Assembly (NCBI GenBank): GCA_026196875.1
Contig: JAPHTP010000087.1
Coordinates: forward strand, 1 to 64,000
Reading direction: 5' to 3'
Length of the DNA stretch: 64,000 nucleotides
DNA from: Kangiellaceae bacterium
GTDB taxonomy: Bacteria; Pseudomonadota; Gammaproteobacteria; Enterobacterales; Kangiellaceae
Position numbers and translations under genes: made by a program. Under the pieces are notes generated by a model, which was given only the letters and a program-made list of their open reading frames with translations, searched no databases and was not told the origin of the DNA. This document shows positions 29,617 to 40,420 of this stretch, piece by piece. Positions within the stretch are counted from its first letter, which is position 1. The number at the start of each line of letters is the position of its first letter.

Positions 29617-30315
29617 TTATTTGGCTAAAGTTAATCGTTCAATACGCTTTTCAAAATTGCCTTGAATAACGCGATTAACATAAATGCCAGGAGTATGAAT
29701 TTCGGTTGGCTTTAACTCACCCACCTCAACAATCTCTTCGACTTCAACTACGGTAATTTTGCCAGCAGTCGCAGCCATTGGATTGAAATTCATGGCAGTA
29801 TCTCGGTAAACTAAGTTGCCAGTTTTATCTGCTTTCCAAGCTCGAATAATTGCGAAGTCGCCAGTAATAGATTCTTCTAATACATAATTTCGATCATTAA
29901 ATTCGCGCGTCTCTTTGCCTTCTGCCACTGGTGTTCCGTATCCCGTTGCAGTGTAAAAGGCCGGAATGCCTGCTCCACCGGCTCGCATCTTTTCCGCTAA
30001 AGTGCCTTGAGGCGTCAATTCAACTTCTAATTCGCCGGATAAAAATTGGCGTTCAAACTCGGCATTTTCACCAACGTAAGAGGAGATCATTTTCTTTATT
30101 TGTTTATCTTGTAAAAGTAAACCCAGGCCAAAATCATCTACACCGCAATTGTTAGAAACGAAAGTCAAATCTCTAGTTTTCATTTCAACAATTTGTGCAA
30201 TTAATCCTTCTGGGATTCCACATAATCCAAAGCCACCCGCAATAACCGTCATACCATCTTCAAGGCCATGCATTGCTTCTTCATAGCTGGAGACGACCTT
30301 ATCAAATCCGGCCAT
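29617..30315 (-). CDS. scoA: 3-oxoacid CoA-transferase, subunit A
   Basis: 232 residues, complete. The CoA-binding glycine motif [13 protein letters not shown] is at residues 27-39 and the typical [15 protein letters not shown] follows. Works with the adjacent B subunit on acetoacetate from leucine. Ribosome site AAGAGGAG. The C-terminal [17 protein letters not shown] is standard. Confidence 0.95.
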   Translation of the reverse strand: MAGFDKVVSSYEEAMHGLEDGMTVIAGGFGLCGIPEGLIAQIVEMKTRDLTFVSNNCGVDDFGLGLLLQDKQIKKMISSYVGENAEFERQFLSGELEVELTPQGTLAEKMRAGGAGIPAFYTATGYGTPVAEGKETREFNDRNYVLEESITGDFAIIRAWKADKTGNLVYRDTAMNFNPMAATAGKITVVEVEEIVEVGELKPTEIHTPGIYVNRVIQGNFEKRIERLTLAK

Positions 30316-30369
30316 AGTAAACTCCTCTTAATATCAAATTCTTTAATTGTTTCCGACTAATTCTAAATT

Positions 30370-31266
30370 TCAAGAACGCTTGGCCAAAATAGCACGAGCG
30401 ACTTTCGAATTATTTTCTCTTTTTAGGTACTGGCTAATATAGTCTCCGGCATCAACTAATTTGTCTAAGTTGATCCCTGTATCTATTCCTAGACCATCAA
30501 GCATGTAAACAACATCTTCCGTTGCCACATTTCCAGAGGCTCCTTTCGCGTAAGGACAGCCACCAAGTCCAGCCACAGATGAGTCGATATTTCTGACACC
30601 ACATTCAAGCGCGGCGTATATATTAGCCAAAGCCTGTCCATATGTATCGTGAAAATGAACCGCCAGAGCATTTATTGGAATCAAATTTTTGATGGTTTCG
30701 ATCAAAGTTTTCGTTTTACCAGGCGTTCCAACCCCAATAGTATCGCCCAAGGAAACTTCGTAACTACCGCTTTGGTATAGTATGTTCGCAACCTTGGCAA
30801 CTTGTTCTGCTGCAATTTCTCCTTCATAGGGACAACCGAGGACACAGGAAACGTAGCCGCGAACTTTAATTCCCAAAGATTGAGCTTTTTCAAAAATCGG
30901 TTCAAAGCGCGCGACGCTTTCTTCTATTGAACAGTTAATATTTTTCTGCGAAAAACTCTCTGACGCTGCAGCAAAAACCGCAACTTCTTTCGCGCCCGCA
31001 GCTATGGCATTATCAAAGCCTTTTAAATTCGGTGTTAATACCGGAAAATTTATCGAAGAGTCGTGGGGTAGCTGTTCTACTATCTCCTTGTGATCGGCCA
31101 TTTGCGGCACCCATTTGGGTGAAACAAAACTAGTTGCTTCTACGACACTTAATCCAGAGCCAATAAGACGATTAATGAGTTCAAGTTTTACATCCGTCGG
31201 AACCGGAGTTTTTTCATTTTGTAAACCGTCTCTAACGCCGACTTCAATTATCTTAGCTTTATTCAC
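30370..31266 (-). CDS. liuE: Hydroxymethylglutaryl-CoA lyase
   Basis: 298 residues (also named mvaB). Cleaves HMG-CoA to acetyl-CoA and acetoacetate, the last leucine-specific step. DmpG-like TIM barrel: [16 protein letters not shown] at the start carries the catalytic Arg and Asp, VHFHDTYGQ has metal-binding His residues, and [19 protein letters not shown] contains the catalytic Cys loop. Starts 34 bases after the liuD stop. Confidence 0.96.
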   Translation of the reverse strand: MNKAKIIEVGVRDGLQNEKTPVPTDVKLELINRLIGSGLSVVEATSFVSPKWVPQMADHKEIVEQLPHDSSINFPVLTPNLKGFDNAIAAGAKEVAVFAAASESFSQKNINCSIEESVARFEPIFEKAQSLGIKVRGYVSCVLGCPYEGEIAAEQVAKVANILYQSGSYEVSLGDTIGVGTPGKTKTLIETIKNLIPINALAVHFHDTYGQALANIYAALECGVRNIDSSVAGLGGCPYAKGASGNVATEDVVYMLDGLGIDTGINLDKLVDAGDYISQYLKRENNSKVARAILAKRS

Positions 31267-31300
31267 TTAATCTACTTCCTTTTCAAAACTTCGAATAGGC

Positions 31301-33298
31301 CTATTCTTCGTCAGCAAACGCAATTAGCTCAGCCCCTTCATCAACCAGGTCACCTACCTGATAAAGTACTTCATCAACTGTTGTATCCTTATGTGCCTTA
31401 ATCGTATGTTCCATTTTCATAGCTTCCATTACGATTAACGGTTGACCTTCTTCAACTGCATCGCCGGGAGCGACTAACACATCAATAACTGTTCCTGGCA
31501 TAGGTGCAGTCAAATTAGCTTGGTTATCTTGGTCAAGACTAATTAAAGAATTGTCCTTAATCTCAATTTGCCAGCTTTGCGCATTTTTAAACAATACAAG
31601 ATTATTGCCGCTTACCGCGAGTTTGACTGTTGATTTATGTCCATCGAGGTCAACTTGTAATTGGTTATCGCGCAGTTCACCTCTGGCTAAGATTTCCTTA
31701 CCGTTGACTTCTAACAAGAAGCCGGTATCTCTAAAATGAGCTGTGATCATATGATGCTGATTATTATGGATTAATTCTATAGCATGATGGTTATCTTCAT
31801 TAAGCCGCCAACCGCTAGTTGTATTCCAGGGAGAGTAGGGATCTTCACCATCAGCTGTATGAGCTTCGGATTGTCTTAGCATTACAAAGAGTGAAGCAAC
31901 GGCCAAAATATCATTGCTCAAACTCTGGTCGGCTGTAGTCAATTCTTCGCCGTGTTTATCCAAAAAGTGGGTATCCAGATCGGCTTTAATAAATGCGTCA
32001 TTACTGGCTAATTGGTGTAAAAATTCGATGTTAGTAGTAAGTCCTGCAACATGGAAATCAGAAAGCGCGCCACGTAACCTTGCTAGAGCTGAATTCCTAT
32101 CTTTATCCCAAACGATTAACTTGGCGATCATTGGATCATAATAAACGCTTACGGTGTCGCCGGAGACTATACCTGAATCAACCCGTACATTTGCATTGGT
32201 TACCGGTAGGCCCATATAGGAAATATTACCTGTAGCGGGGAGAAAGTCATTGTTAGGATCTTCTGCGTAAATTCTTGCTTCGAAAGCGTGACCGTTAATA
32301 GATAACTGATCTTGTAATAAAGGTAAATCTAGACCATTTGCTACCGTGATTTGCCATTCAACTAAATCAAGTCCGGTGATCATTTCGGTTACCGGATGTT
32401 CAACCTGCAATCGAGTATTCATTTCCATAAAATAGAACGAACCATCTTCGTCATACAAAAACTCAACAGTTCCTGCGCCGGAGTATCCGATTGCCTGCGC
32501 AGCTTTAATTGCGACTTGCCCCATTGCTTCGCGCGTTTCAGAAGTTAAGCCTGGTGCGGGAGCTTCTTCAATTACTTTTTGATGGCGGCGCTGTACGCTG
32601 CAGTCGCGTTCAAATAAGTGAACTGCGTTTCCTTGATTATCGGCAAAAACCTGAATTTCAACGTGACGAGGCTTGGTTAAATACTTTTCGATTAAAACCT
32701 GATCATCACCAAAGGAAGAGATTGCTTCTCGCTTGCATGAATTTAATGCGTCAATAAAATCGCTAGACGATTCAACTACACGCATTCCTTTTCCACCACC
32801 GCCTGCTGTAGCTTTGATCAGAAGAGGGTATCCAATCTTATCCGCTTCTTGTTGCAGCAAGCTCTCAGATTGGTCGTCACCGTGATAGCCTTGGACCAAG
32901 GGCACCCCTGCGTTTTGCATAATACTTTTGGCTTCGCTTTTTGAACCCATGGCTTCAATTGCTCCGACAGGTGGTCCAACAAAAATAACATTATTGTCTG
33001 AACATTTTTGCGCGAACTCTGCATTTTCCGAAAGGAATCCATAACCAGGGTGGATTCCATTTGCTCCTGACTTTTTGGCGATCTCTAGAATAGTATCTGC
33101 TTTAAGATAGCTATCTTTTGCTGGCGATTCACCTATGTACCAAGCTTCATCAGCAAGCTTTACATGTTGTGCATTTTTATCGGCATCAGAATAAACGGCA
33201 ACGCATTCGATTCCCATGCGTTGCGCTGTACGTATAATTCTACATGCAATCTCGCCACGGTTGGCGATAAGCAATTTATGAATGCTCGTTTGAGTCAT
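31301..33298 (-). CDS. liuD: Methylcrotonyl-CoA carboxylase, biotin-containing alpha subunit
   Basis: 665 residues: biotin carboxylase domain (1-450) with the ATP loop KATAGGGGKGMRVV and EMNTRLQVEHPVTE, a linker/BT domain, and a biotinyl domain at the end with the lysine in VMEAMKMEHTI (about residue 630). With the beta subunit LiuB it carboxylates 3-methylcrotonyl-CoA to 3-methylglutaconyl-CoA. The size and the neighbours separate it from acetyl- and propionyl-CoA carboxylase. Confidence 0.96.
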   Translation of the reverse strand: MTQTSIHKLLIANRGEIACRIIRTAQRMGIECVAVYSDADKNAQHVKLADEAWYIGESPAKDSYLKADTILEIAKKSGANGIHPGYGFLSENAEFAQKCSDNNVIFVGPPVGAIEAMGSKSEAKSIMQNAGVPLVQGYHGDDQSESLLQQEADKIGYPLLIKATAGGGGKGMRVVESSSDFIDALNSCKREAISSFGDDQVLIEKYLTKPRHVEIQVFADNQGNAVHLFERDCSVQRRHQKVIEEAPAPGLTSETREAMGQVAIKAAQAIGYSGAGTVEFLYDEDGSFYFMEMNTRLQVEHPVTEMITGLDLVEWQITVANGLDLPLLQDQLSINGHAFEARIYAEDPNNDFLPATGNISYMGLPVTNANVRVDSGIVSGDTVSVYYDPMIAKLIVWDKDRNSALARLRGALSDFHVAGLTTNIEFLHQLASNDAFIKADLDTHFLDKHGEELTTADQSLSNDILAVASLFVMLRQSEAHTADGEDPYSPWNTTSGWRLNEDNHHAIELIHNNQHHMITAHFRDTGFLLEVNGKEILARGELRDNQLQVDLDGHKSTVKLAVSGNNLVLFKNAQSWQIEIKDNSLISLDQDNQANLTAPMPGTVIDVLVAPGDAVEEGQPLIVMEAMKMEHTIKAHKDTTVDEVLYQVGDLVDEGAELIAFADEE

Positions 33299-33383
33299 TG
33301 GATAAATCCTAAAATAATTTGTCTGTGTTATTCTTAATTAAAATTTAATTTTCAAGTTCGAAGCGACTTGAATTTTGAATGTA

Positions 33384-34181
33384 CTAGTCGTCCAAGCCGC
33401 CCCAGCTAGCAGGACGTTTTTCCAAAAATGCGGAAACGCCTTCTTTGCCTTCTTTTGAGGCTCTAATATCAGCAATCCTCTGGGCGGTATCACGAATTAA
33501 ATCCTCGTTTATGTCTTTGTTGGCTACGAAATTAACCAACTTCTTTGATTGATAAACGGCATTAGGGCCGTTAGCTATCAATTTTTGTAAGTAGTCTTCG
33601 CAATCATCGGTAAAGGTATCAGCAGGGTAAATTTTATGTACTAAATTAATATGCTTAGCTTCATTAACATCAAATTTTTCCGCAGTGGCAAAATAGCGCT
33701 TCGCATTTCTTTCGCCCATGGCTTTAACTACGTAAGGTGAAATTACGGCAGGAATAAGTCCTAATTTAACTTCCGAAAGGCAGAAGAGGGCACGTTCACT
33801 AGCTAGTGCAATATCGCAACAAGCAACTAATCCTACACCGCCGCCAAAGGCCGCTCCCTGGACTAACGCAACTGTTGTCTTTTTACACTCGTAAAGAGTT
33901 TGCATTAAGCTGGCGAGTTGCAGTGAATCTTGGTAGTTTTGATCCCAACTGTAGCCAGCCATTCGTTTCATCCAGTTTAAATCGGCACCAGCAGAAAAGC
34001 TTTTCCCTTCTGCAGCAAGCACAATTACTCGAACTTCTCTATCATGGTCTAGTTTTTCAATTTCGCGAGTGATTTCACCAATCAGTTTGTCGTCGAACGC
34101 GTTATGAATTTCAGCTCGGTTTAAAGTGATGGTCGCAATGCCATTGTCTCTTTTGTCTATTAACAAACTTGAATCTGACAT
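33384..34181 (-). CDS. liuC: Methylglutaconyl-CoA hydratase
   Basis: 265 residues, crotonase fold. Oxyanion-hole strands FSAGADLNWM (about residues 62-71) and AAFGGGVGLVACCD (about 110-123) are seen. The position between liuB and liuD assigns 3-methylglutaconyl-CoA hydration to HMG-CoA; the fold alone would only say enoyl-CoA hydratase. Confidence 0.93.
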   Translation of the reverse strand: MSDSSLLIDKRDNGIATITLNRAEIHNAFDDKLIGEITREIEKLDHDREVRVIVLAAEGKSFSAGADLNWMKRMAGYSWDQNYQDSLQLASLMQTLYECKKTTVALVQGAAFGGGVGLVACCDIALASERALFCLSEVKLGLIPAVISPYVVKAMGERNAKRYFATAEKFDVNEAKHINLVHKIYPADTFTDDCEDYLQKLIANGPNAVYQSKKLVNFVANKDINEDLIRDTAQRIADIRASKEGKEGVSAFLEKRPASWGGLDD

Positions 34182-34248
34182 AGTTGTTCCTTATTTAACT
34201 GGTTACCCAAAGATGTTCTTTTCTTAAGTTAATATCCGTAAATTGAAA

Positions 34249-35856
34249 TTACATTCTGAATACGCCGAACTTGGTTTCTTCTGTTGGTGCATTTAGTGTT
34301 GCTGAAAGTCCGAGGCCTAATACTTGACGAGTATCTGCTGGGTCAATAATTCCATCATCCCAAAGCCGTGCACTTGCATAGTAAGGGTGACCTTGTGTTT
34401 CATACATCTCTTGAATTGGTGCTTTGAATTTCGCTTCGTCTTCCGAGGGCCATTCGATGCCTTTACGTTCAAAGTTATCACGTTTAACTTGGGCTAATAC
34501 ATTGGCAGCTTGCTCACCGCCCATAACGGAGATCCTTGCATTAGGCCACATCCATAAGAAGCGTGGGCTATAGGCTCTTCCACACATTCCGTAGTTTCCT
34601 GCCCCAAAACTACCTCCAACAATTACAGTGAATTTTGGTACCTTGGCACAGGCAACGGCGGTTACCATCTTAGCCCCATTTTTAGCGATTCCAGAGTTTT
34701 CATATTTGCGGCCAACCATAAAACCGGTGATATTTTGTAAGAAAACTAGTGGGATATTTCTTTGGCAGCACAATTCTATAAAGTGAGCGCCTTTTAATGC
34801 AGACTCGGAAAATAAGATCCCATTGTTAGCAATTATGCCAACCGGATATCCCCATATGCGAGCAAAGCCACAAACCAAAGTGTTTCCGTATAGTGGTTTA
34901 AATTCATCAAACTCACTAGCATCTACGACGCGCGCGATGATTTCACGAATGTCGAATGGTTTACGCGAATCTGTTGGGATAACGCCGTAAATTTCTTCTT
35001 TCGGATAAAGCGGGTCAACTGGCTTCTTAACATCCCAGGGGGTGTGCTTCTTCTTGTTTAGATTAGACACAACGTTTCTAGCTAGTGAAAGGGCATGTTT
35101 ATCGTCAACAGCGTAATGATCAGTAACACCTGAGGTCTTACAGTGAACATCAGCGCCGCCTAAATCTTCAGCAGAAACTTCTTCGCCGGTTGCGGCTTTC
35201 ACGAGTGGCGGCCCACCTAGGAAAATAGTTCCTTGCTCTTTAACTATAATACTTTCATCCGCCATGGCTGGAACATAAGCGCCGCCTGCAGTGCAACTGC
35301 CCATAACAACTGCAATCTGAGCAATGCCTTTAGAAGACAAATTAGCTTGGTTGTAAAAGATCCGACCAAAGTGTTCTTTGTCTGGAAAAACCTGATCTTG
35401 CTGAGGTAAGTTAGCGCCGCCTGAATCTACCAAGTAGATACAAGGCAAATGATTTTGCTCAGCAATTTCTTGGGCACGTAAATGCTTTTTTACGGTTTCC
35501 GGAAAATAAGTTCCACCTTTTACTGTTGCATCGTTTGCTACTATTACGCACTCTTGGCCATTAACACGGCCAATACCAGTAATCATTCCAGCAGCCGGTA
35601 CTTGATCGTCATACATGCCGTACGCTGCAAATTGGGATAGCTCAAGAAAGGGAGAGCCGACATCGAGTAATTGCCTAACTCTTTCGCGTGGCAAGAGCTT
35701 TCCTCTTCCAGTATGTTTGTCTTGTCTTTCTTTACCTCCGCCTTGAGCGATAGCTTGCATTTTATCGCGCAGATCATCAACTAATGATTGCATCATTTCA
35801 GAGTTGGCTTGAAAGTCTTGACTGCGTGAATTGAGTTTTGATTTTATTGCTGGCAT
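34249..35856 (-). CDS. liuB: Methylcrotonyl-CoA carboxylase, carboxyltransferase beta subunit
   Basis: 535 residues, the usual length. Two crotonase-like halves: the N-terminal one with [21 protein letters not shown] and [14 protein letters not shown], the C-terminal one with [17 protein letters not shown] and [17 protein letters not shown]. Transfers the carboxyl group from biotin on LiuD to 3-methylcrotonyl-CoA. The ribosome site is weak. Confidence 0.96.
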   Translation of the reverse strand: MPAIKSKLNSRSQDFQANSEMMQSLVDDLRDKMQAIAQGGGKERQDKHTGRGKLLPRERVRQLLDVGSPFLELSQFAAYGMYDDQVPAAGMITGIGRVNGQECVIVANDATVKGGTYFPETVKKHLRAQEIAEQNHLPCIYLVDSGGANLPQQDQVFPDKEHFGRIFYNQANLSSKGIAQIAVVMGSCTAGGAYVPAMADESIIVKEQGTIFLGGPPLVKAATGEEVSAEDLGGADVHCKTSGVTDHYAVDDKHALSLARNVVSNLNKKKHTPWDVKKPVDPLYPKEEIYGVIPTDSRKPFDIREIIARVVDASEFDEFKPLYGNTLVCGFARIWGYPVGIIANNGILFSESALKGAHFIELCCQRNIPLVFLQNITGFMVGRKYENSGIAKNGAKMVTAVACAKVPKFTVIVGGSFGAGNYGMCGRAYSPRFLWMWPNARISVMGGEQAANVLAQVKRDNFERKGIEWPSEDEAKFKAPIQEMYETQGHPYYASARLWDDGIIDPADTRQVLGLGLSATLNAPTEETKFGVFRM

Positions 35857-35985
35857 TGTTTAATCCATAAACCCATGTTTATTAATGTCGATAAATAACG
35901 AAATTCGACGTTGTTGATTCATTTAATAAGAAGCTCTCACAATGGAAAGTCTTATATTATTTTAAATTCTCTATCTTTAATTTTC

Positions 35986-37122
35986 TTATTCGGTCATTAC
36001 TGAACGACTGATCACCAATTTCTGAACTTCACTAGTGCCTTCATAAATTTGACAGATTCGAACATCTCGGTAATAGCGTTCAACTGGGAATTCATTCAAA
36101 TAACCGTAACCGCCAAATACTTGGATAGCATCAGAGCAAATTTTTTCCGCAGCTTCTGATGCAAAAAGTTTGGCCATAGACGCCTCTTTTAAGCAGGGGA
36201 GTCCAGCGTCTTTTAACTTAGCAGCGTTGTGCACCATTAGTCGCGCTGCTTCTAATTGCGTCGCCATATCGGCAATTTTAAAACCAATGGCTTGGTGCTG
36301 ATGAATCGGTTTTCCAAAGGCCGTTCTTTCTTCTGCATATTGTTTGGCTGCTTCTAATGCTGCACGCGCGATACCAACACATTGAGCCGCAATACCTATG
36401 CGTCCACCTTCTAAACCCGATAAAGCAATTTTGTATCCTTCGCCTTCCTTACCTAACAAGTTTTCTTTTGGGATCACACAGTCTTCAAAAACTATTTGTG
36501 CGGTGTCAGAGGCGTGTTGTCCCATTTTGTGTTCAATGCTTGCAACCTTATAGCCTTCCGTATCGGTAGGCACAACAAATGCGGAGATGCCTTTCTTACC
36601 TGCATCAGGGTCGGTAACTGCGAATACAATCGCTACATCTGCGGTTTTACCTGAAGTAATAAATTGCTTAACGCCATTAAGAATATAATTATTACCATCT
36701 TTAACTGCCTTAGTACGTAGGTCAGAAGCGTCAGAACCGGCGTGTGGTTCAGTTAAACAAAACGCTGCTAGTTTTTCCCCGGCAGCCAGCGGTTTTAAGA
36801 ATTTTTCTTTTTGCTCGTCGGTACCAAAATTGAGGATTGGCATACAACCAACTGAGTTAGTCACACTGATTACAGTTGAACATGCAGCGTCACCGGCCGC
36901 TATTTCTTCCAACACAAGTGCAGCTGAAAAATAGCCGATGTTACATCCATTCCATTCTTCAGGAACCAACATACCGTAGAAACCGAGTTCTCCGAGTCCT
37001 TTGAGAGCCTCTGCTGGAAAAGTCTTATTACGGTCCCATTCTGCAGAAAAAGGCGCAATCATTTCTTGAACATATTGACGCGCAGCGTCTTGGATCATGG
37101 TTTGTTCTTCGGTTAATAACAT
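35986..37122 (-). CDS. Acyl-CoA dehydrogenase, short/branched-chain type
   Basis: 378 residues, FAD enzyme. Blocks seen: [14 protein letters not shown] and [17 protein letters not shown] for FAD/substrate binding and [21 protein letters not shown]. The catalytic Glu is in the standard place, [12 protein letters not shown], and the alternative isovaleryl-type site reads LEGGRIG, so this is not a second isovaleryl-CoA dehydrogenase. A butyryl- or 2-methyl-branched substrate is plausible, perhaps linking isoleucine degradation with this operon. It is separated from the upstream thiolase gene by 251 bases that hold a REP-like cluster. Confidence 0.93.
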   Translation of the reverse strand: MLLTEEQTMIQDAARQYVQEMIAPFSAEWDRNKTFPAEALKGLGELGFYGMLVPEEWNGCNIGYFSAALVLEEIAAGDAACSTVISVTNSVGCMPILNFGTDEQKEKFLKPLAAGEKLAAFCLTEPHAGSDASDLRTKAVKDGNNYILNGVKQFITSGKTADVAIVFAVTDPDAGKKGISAFVVPTDTEGYKVASIEHKMGQHASDTAQIVFEDCVIPKENLLGKEGEGYKIALSGLEGGRIGIAAQCVGIARAALEAAKQYAEERTAFGKPIHQHQAIGFKIADMATQLEAARLMVHNAAKLKDAGLPCLKEASMAKLFASEAAEKICSDAIQVFGGYGYLNEFPVERYYRDVRICQIYEGTSEVQKLVISRSVMTE

Positions 37123-37190
37123 GGATGTTCTCTTGTTCTTTGCTTGCTTATATTAATTTAAGTGAAAGTACTTTAAGGAGGATAAATAGT

Positions 37191-37261
37191 CATCTCGACC
37201 GCAGTGGAGAGATCTCCCTCGAGCTGCACTGTGGTCGATAGAAGATTCCTCCACTGCGGTC
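37191..37261. repeat. REP-like palindromic cluster in the leucine operon
   Basis: Perfect 13-bp arms GACCGCAGTGGAG (37197-37209) and CTCCACTGCGGTC (37249-37261) flank a degenerate third copy, CACTGTGGTCGA (37227-37238), and the palindrome AGAGATCTC (37208-37216). It forms a large cruciform/hairpin, is more GC-rich than its surroundings, and sits in non-coding DNA: all features of REP/BIME-type elements. No transposase gene is near. Confidence 0.75.
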
Positions 37262-37373
37262 AGAATGGCGCTTTTAACTATCGGATCAGAAAGCAACAAT
37301 CAATTTTAACTTTAATTGCTCTCTACTCAAACTTTCCTAGAATAAAGAGCATGTAATAGGAGTTAACTTGAGT

Positions 37374-38555
37374 TTAGACTAACTCAATTGCCATTGCTGT
37401 CGCTTCACCACCACCAATACAGAGTGAAGCAACCCCTTTGGTTTTTCCATACTTTTTAAGTGCAGAAATTAAGGTCACTAGAATTCGAGTACCGCTAGTT
37501 CCGATTGGGTGACCTAATGCGCAAGCACCACCGTGTACATTTACTTTGTCTTGGTCTAATTCTAGATCTTTAACTGCCGCCATTGTGACAACGGCGAAAG
37601 CTTCATTGATTTCGAATAAATCAACATCGTCAACCGTCCACTCGACTTTTCCTAGTAAATTTTTAACAGCAGTAACCGGTGCAATAGTAAATTCGGCAGG
37701 TTTACGAGCATGCGTTGCATGACCGACGATCTTAGCTAGTGGAGTTAAGCTGCGCTTTTCTGCTTCAGATTGACGCATCAATACAACCGCGGCGGCTCCG
37801 TCAGAAATTGAACTTGCATTAGCAGCAGTAACAGTGCCGTCTTTTTTAAATGCCGGGCGGAGTTGAGGAATTTTATCCGGGCGGCCCTTTAAAGGTTGCT
37901 CGTCATTTTCAACGACAACTTCGCCTTTGCGCGTTTTAAGCGTGATAGGTGTGATTTCTTCCTTAAAAGAACCATTTTCTACAGCTTCTTTGGCTCGAGA
38001 AAGAGAAGTAATTGCGAATTCATCTTGTTGTTCACGAGTAAATGAATAGCGATCAGCGCAATCTTCGGCGAATACGCCCATCGCTTTGCCTTCGTAAGCG
38101 TCCTCAAGGCCATCAAATGCCATATGGTCAAGTGCTTTAACGTGCCCAAAACGATAGCCTCCACGAGCATTAGGCAACATGTGAGGCGCATTACTCATAC
38201 TTTCCATACCGCCGGCAACCATTACAGAGTTTGTACCAGCTGTTAATAGGTCATTAGCTAACATGACCGACTTCATACCTGAACCGCAAACTTTGTTGAT
38301 AGTTGTACAGCCGGTTGAAAGCGGTAAGTCAGCGCCTAATGCCGCCTGACGAGCTGGGGCTTGACCAAGTGCAGCTGGCAAAACACAGCCCATAATTACT
38401 TCTTCAACATCTTCACCAGTAACTCCGGCTCTTTCTACCGCTGCTTTAATCGCTGCAGAACCGAGTTCTGTTGTCTTAAGAGATGATAAATCGCCCATAA
38501 AACCGCCCATTGGAGTACGCGCCATACCGACGATTACAATTGGATCCTGTGACAT
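37374..38555 (-). CDS. Acetyl-CoA C-acetyltransferase (thiolase)
   Basis: 393 residues, biosynthetic/degradative thiolase II size. The acyl-accepting Cys is in NKVCGSGMKSVMLA (about residue 90), and the C-terminal His and Cys are in GGACALGHPIGTSGTRI and CIGGGEATAMAIE. In this operon it would split acetoacetyl-CoA, made by ScoAB, into two acetyl-CoA. It could also feed PHA synthesis. A 301-base gap with hairpins separates it from liuA. Confidence 0.95.
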   Translation of the reverse strand: MSQDPIVIVGMARTPMGGFMGDLSSLKTTELGSAAIKAAVERAGVTGEDVEEVIMGCVLPAALGQAPARQAALGADLPLSTGCTTINKVCGSGMKSVMLANDLLTAGTNSVMVAGGMESMSNAPHMLPNARGGYRFGHVKALDHMAFDGLEDAYEGKAMGVFAEDCADRYSFTREQQDEFAITSLSRAKEAVENGSFKEEITPITLKTRKGEVVVENDEQPLKGRPDKIPQLRPAFKKDGTVTAANASSISDGAAAVVLMRQSEAEKRSLTPLAKIVGHATHARKPAEFTIAPVTAVKNLLGKVEWTVDDVDLFEINEAFAVVTMAAVKDLELDQDKVNVHGGACALGHPIGTSGTRILVTLISALKKYGKTKGVASLCIGGGEATAMAIELV

Positions 38556-38678
38556 TGTTTAAGTCCTCAATTTTTAATAATTTCGATCTAAAATATTCGA
38601 TGCAAAATATTTTAACCAGAAGGTCTTCTAATAATACCGCTAGCTGTTTTGCCTGAATACCATACTTTTGTAAGTTAG

Positions 38679-38726
38679 CAGGTTTTAGAATCAAACATCA
38701 TAAAAGTGTAATTTGATGGTAACCTG
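38679..38726. repeat. Two-part inverted repeat upstream of the thiolase gene
   Basis: Outer arms CAGGTT (38679-38684) / AACCTG (38721-38726), inner arms ATCAAA (38690-38695) / TTTGAT (38712-38717), separated by small bulges. No T-tract, so it is not a classical terminator. Confidence 0.5.
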
Positions 38727-38823
38727 TTGGAAACAAAAGCTTTACGCTGTTCTGGAAGTGACTAATTCAAGTATGCTGAACGAGATTATTGAAAATCTAT
38801 ATCAGTTTTAAACTAGCCAAGTT

Positions 38824-38844
38824 GACGGTTCGCAAAGAACCGTC
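38824..38844 (-). repeat. Perfect hairpin 12 bases after the liuA stop
   Basis: GACGGTTC, five-base loop, GAACCGTC: 8-bp perfect stem. On the minus strand it is not followed by a T-run (AACTTGGC). This suggests an RNA-stabilising or processing hairpin that could raise liuA over the downstream genes. Confidence 0.6.
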
Positions 38845-38856
38845 GCTTTCTCAAAT

Positions 38857-40017
38857 CTATTTAGTTTCGTTGAACATTTCGCGACCGATTAGCATACGAC
38901 GAACTTCGGAAGTTCCCGCGCCAATTTCATAGAGTTTAGCGTCGCGCAAAAGTCGACCGGTAGCAAACTCGTTAATGTAACCATTTCCGCCTAAACATTG
39001 AATTGCCTCCAACGCCATTTGAGTCGCTTTTTCGGCAGAATATAAGATAACTCCGGCGGCATCTTTACGAGTTGTTTCGCCGCGGTCGCAAGCCATAGCG
39101 ACGTTATAAACGTAGGATTTGCAAGCGTTCATGGTGGTATACATATCAGCAAGTTTACCTTGCATCAGCTGAAATTCACCGATGGCTTTGCCGAACTGTT
39201 TACGCTCATGGACATAAGGAATTACGATATCCATACATGCTTGCATAATGCCGGTCGGGCCGCCGGAAAGGACAACGCGTTCGTAGTCCAAACCACTCAT
39301 TAATACCGCAACACCGCCATTGAGTTCACCAAGTATGTTTTCTTTTGGAACTACACAGTTGTCGAATACTAGCTCGCAAGTATTCGAACCGCGCATACCT
39401 AATTTGTCGAGCTTTTGTGCGGTTGAGAATCCTTCAAATTCTTTTTCGATGATAAAAGCAGTGATGCCGCGAGAGCCTGCTTGTGGGTCAGTTTTGGCAT
39501 AGACGATAAGAACATTGGCATCCGGACCGTTAGTGATCCACATTTTATTGCCGTTTAATAAGAAGTGGTCGCCATGGTCTTCAGCTTTTAAACGCATTCC
39601 AACAACATCAGAGCCTGCACCGGGTTCGCTCATGGCTAACGCGCCAACATGTTCACCAGAACAAAGCTTAGGCAAGTACTTCATTTTCTGCTCGTGACTA
39701 CCATTTTTGCGTAATTGGTTTAAGCATAAGTTGGAGTGGGCGCCATAGCTTAAGCCGATACTGGCAGAAGCACGGCTGATTTCTTCCATTGCTACCACAT
39801 GCGCAAGGTAGCCAAGTCCAGAACCACCATACTCTTCTTCTACGGTCATACCTAATAGGCCCATTTCACCTAGTTTTGGCCATAGTTCATTTGGAAATTC
39901 GTTTTCCTGGTCGACGCGTTCGGCGATTGGTGCGATTTCCTTTTCAGAAAATGCTCTCACCGAATCACGGATCATATCCGCGGTTTCTCCAAGGTTAAAA
40001 TTTAAGCCTGAATACAT
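38857..40017 (-). CDS. liuA: Isovaleryl-CoA dehydrogenase
   Basis: 386 residues from the ATG at 40017 ([11 protein letters not shown]), which has GAGGA 7 bases upstream; an in-frame start at 40029 is less likely. FAD-dependent oxidation of isovaleryl-CoA to 3-methylcrotonyl-CoA. Diagnostic feature: the catalytic Glu is in [11 protein letters not shown], the isovaleryl-type position, while the usual acyl-CoA dehydrogenase Glu position reads [12 protein letters not shown] with Gly. This pair of residues identifies true IVD. It starts 12 bases after liuR, so the two share a transcript. Confidence 0.96.
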   Translation of the reverse strand: MYSGLNFNLGETADMIRDSVRAFSEKEIAPIAERVDQENEFPNELWPKLGEMGLLGMTVEEEYGGSGLGYLAHVVAMEEISRASASIGLSYGAHSNLCLNQLRKNGSHEQKMKYLPKLCSGEHVGALAMSEPGAGSDVVGMRLKAEDHGDHFLLNGNKMWITNGPDANVLIVYAKTDPQAGSRGITAFIIEKEFEGFSTAQKLDKLGMRGSNTCELVFDNCVVPKENILGELNGGVAVLMSGLDYERVVLSGGPTGIMQACMDIVIPYVHERKQFGKAIGEFQLMQGKLADMYTTMNACKSYVYNVAMACDRGETTRKDAAGVILYSAEKATQMALEAIQCLGGNGYINEFATGRLLRDAKLYEIGAGTSEVRRMLIGREMFNETK

Positions 40018-40029
40018 GAGAATCCTCAA

Positions 40030-40401
40030 TTATTGGGTTAGTCGTGCTTCCAGTCGGTCTAATTCAGCCAACATGGTTTTTATGTCTTGTTGTTGTTGAT
40101 AGAGAGCGTCTCTGCGCTCTTCAATTTTCCTTAAAAGAAATTCTGTTTGCTTCTCTTCACCACCGCTGGGTTCATCGTACATGCTGATGATTTCCCTAAT
40201 TTCTGATAGTGAAAAGCCAATACGTTTTCCACGAAGAATAAGCTGGAGCCGAATACGGTCGCCTTTGCGGTAGATACGCTGAGAACCATTTCTTTCAGGT
40301 GAAATTAACTTTTCGTCCTCGTAATGGCGAATGGAGCGGGGAGTGATCCCAAATTCTTTAGCGAGGTCGCTTATTGAGTAGGTATTTGTTTTATCGTTCA
40401 T
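40030..40401 (-). CDS. liuR: MerR-family regulator of leucine degradation, LiuR
   Basis: 123 residues. N-terminal MerR winged HTH YSISDLAKEFGITPRSIRHYEDEKLISP, then a dimerisation coiled coil ending in LAELDRLEARL. No metal-binding cysteines, as expected for the LiuR branch, which responds to acyl-CoA intermediates. First gene of the operon, so autoregulated through the palindrome directly upstream. Confidence 0.94.
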   Translation of the reverse strand: MNDKTNTYSISDLAKEFGITPRSIRHYEDEKLISPERNGSQRIYRKGDRIRLQLILRGKRIGFSLSEIREIISMYDEPSGGEEKQTEFLLRKIEERRDALYQQQQDIKTMLAELDRLEARLTQ

Positions 40402-40420
40402 AGCCTTCTATTTTAGTTCC

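Larger units (their letters stand above)
38556..38856. other. 301-bp gap inside the leucine operon, with two hairpins
   Basis: Between liuA and the thiolase gene. One perfect hairpin follows the liuA stop (38824-38844) and one broken two-part hairpin lies in the middle (38679-38726). No gene is seen. The length is unusual compared with the other 19-130-base gaps downstream. Confidence 0.5.
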
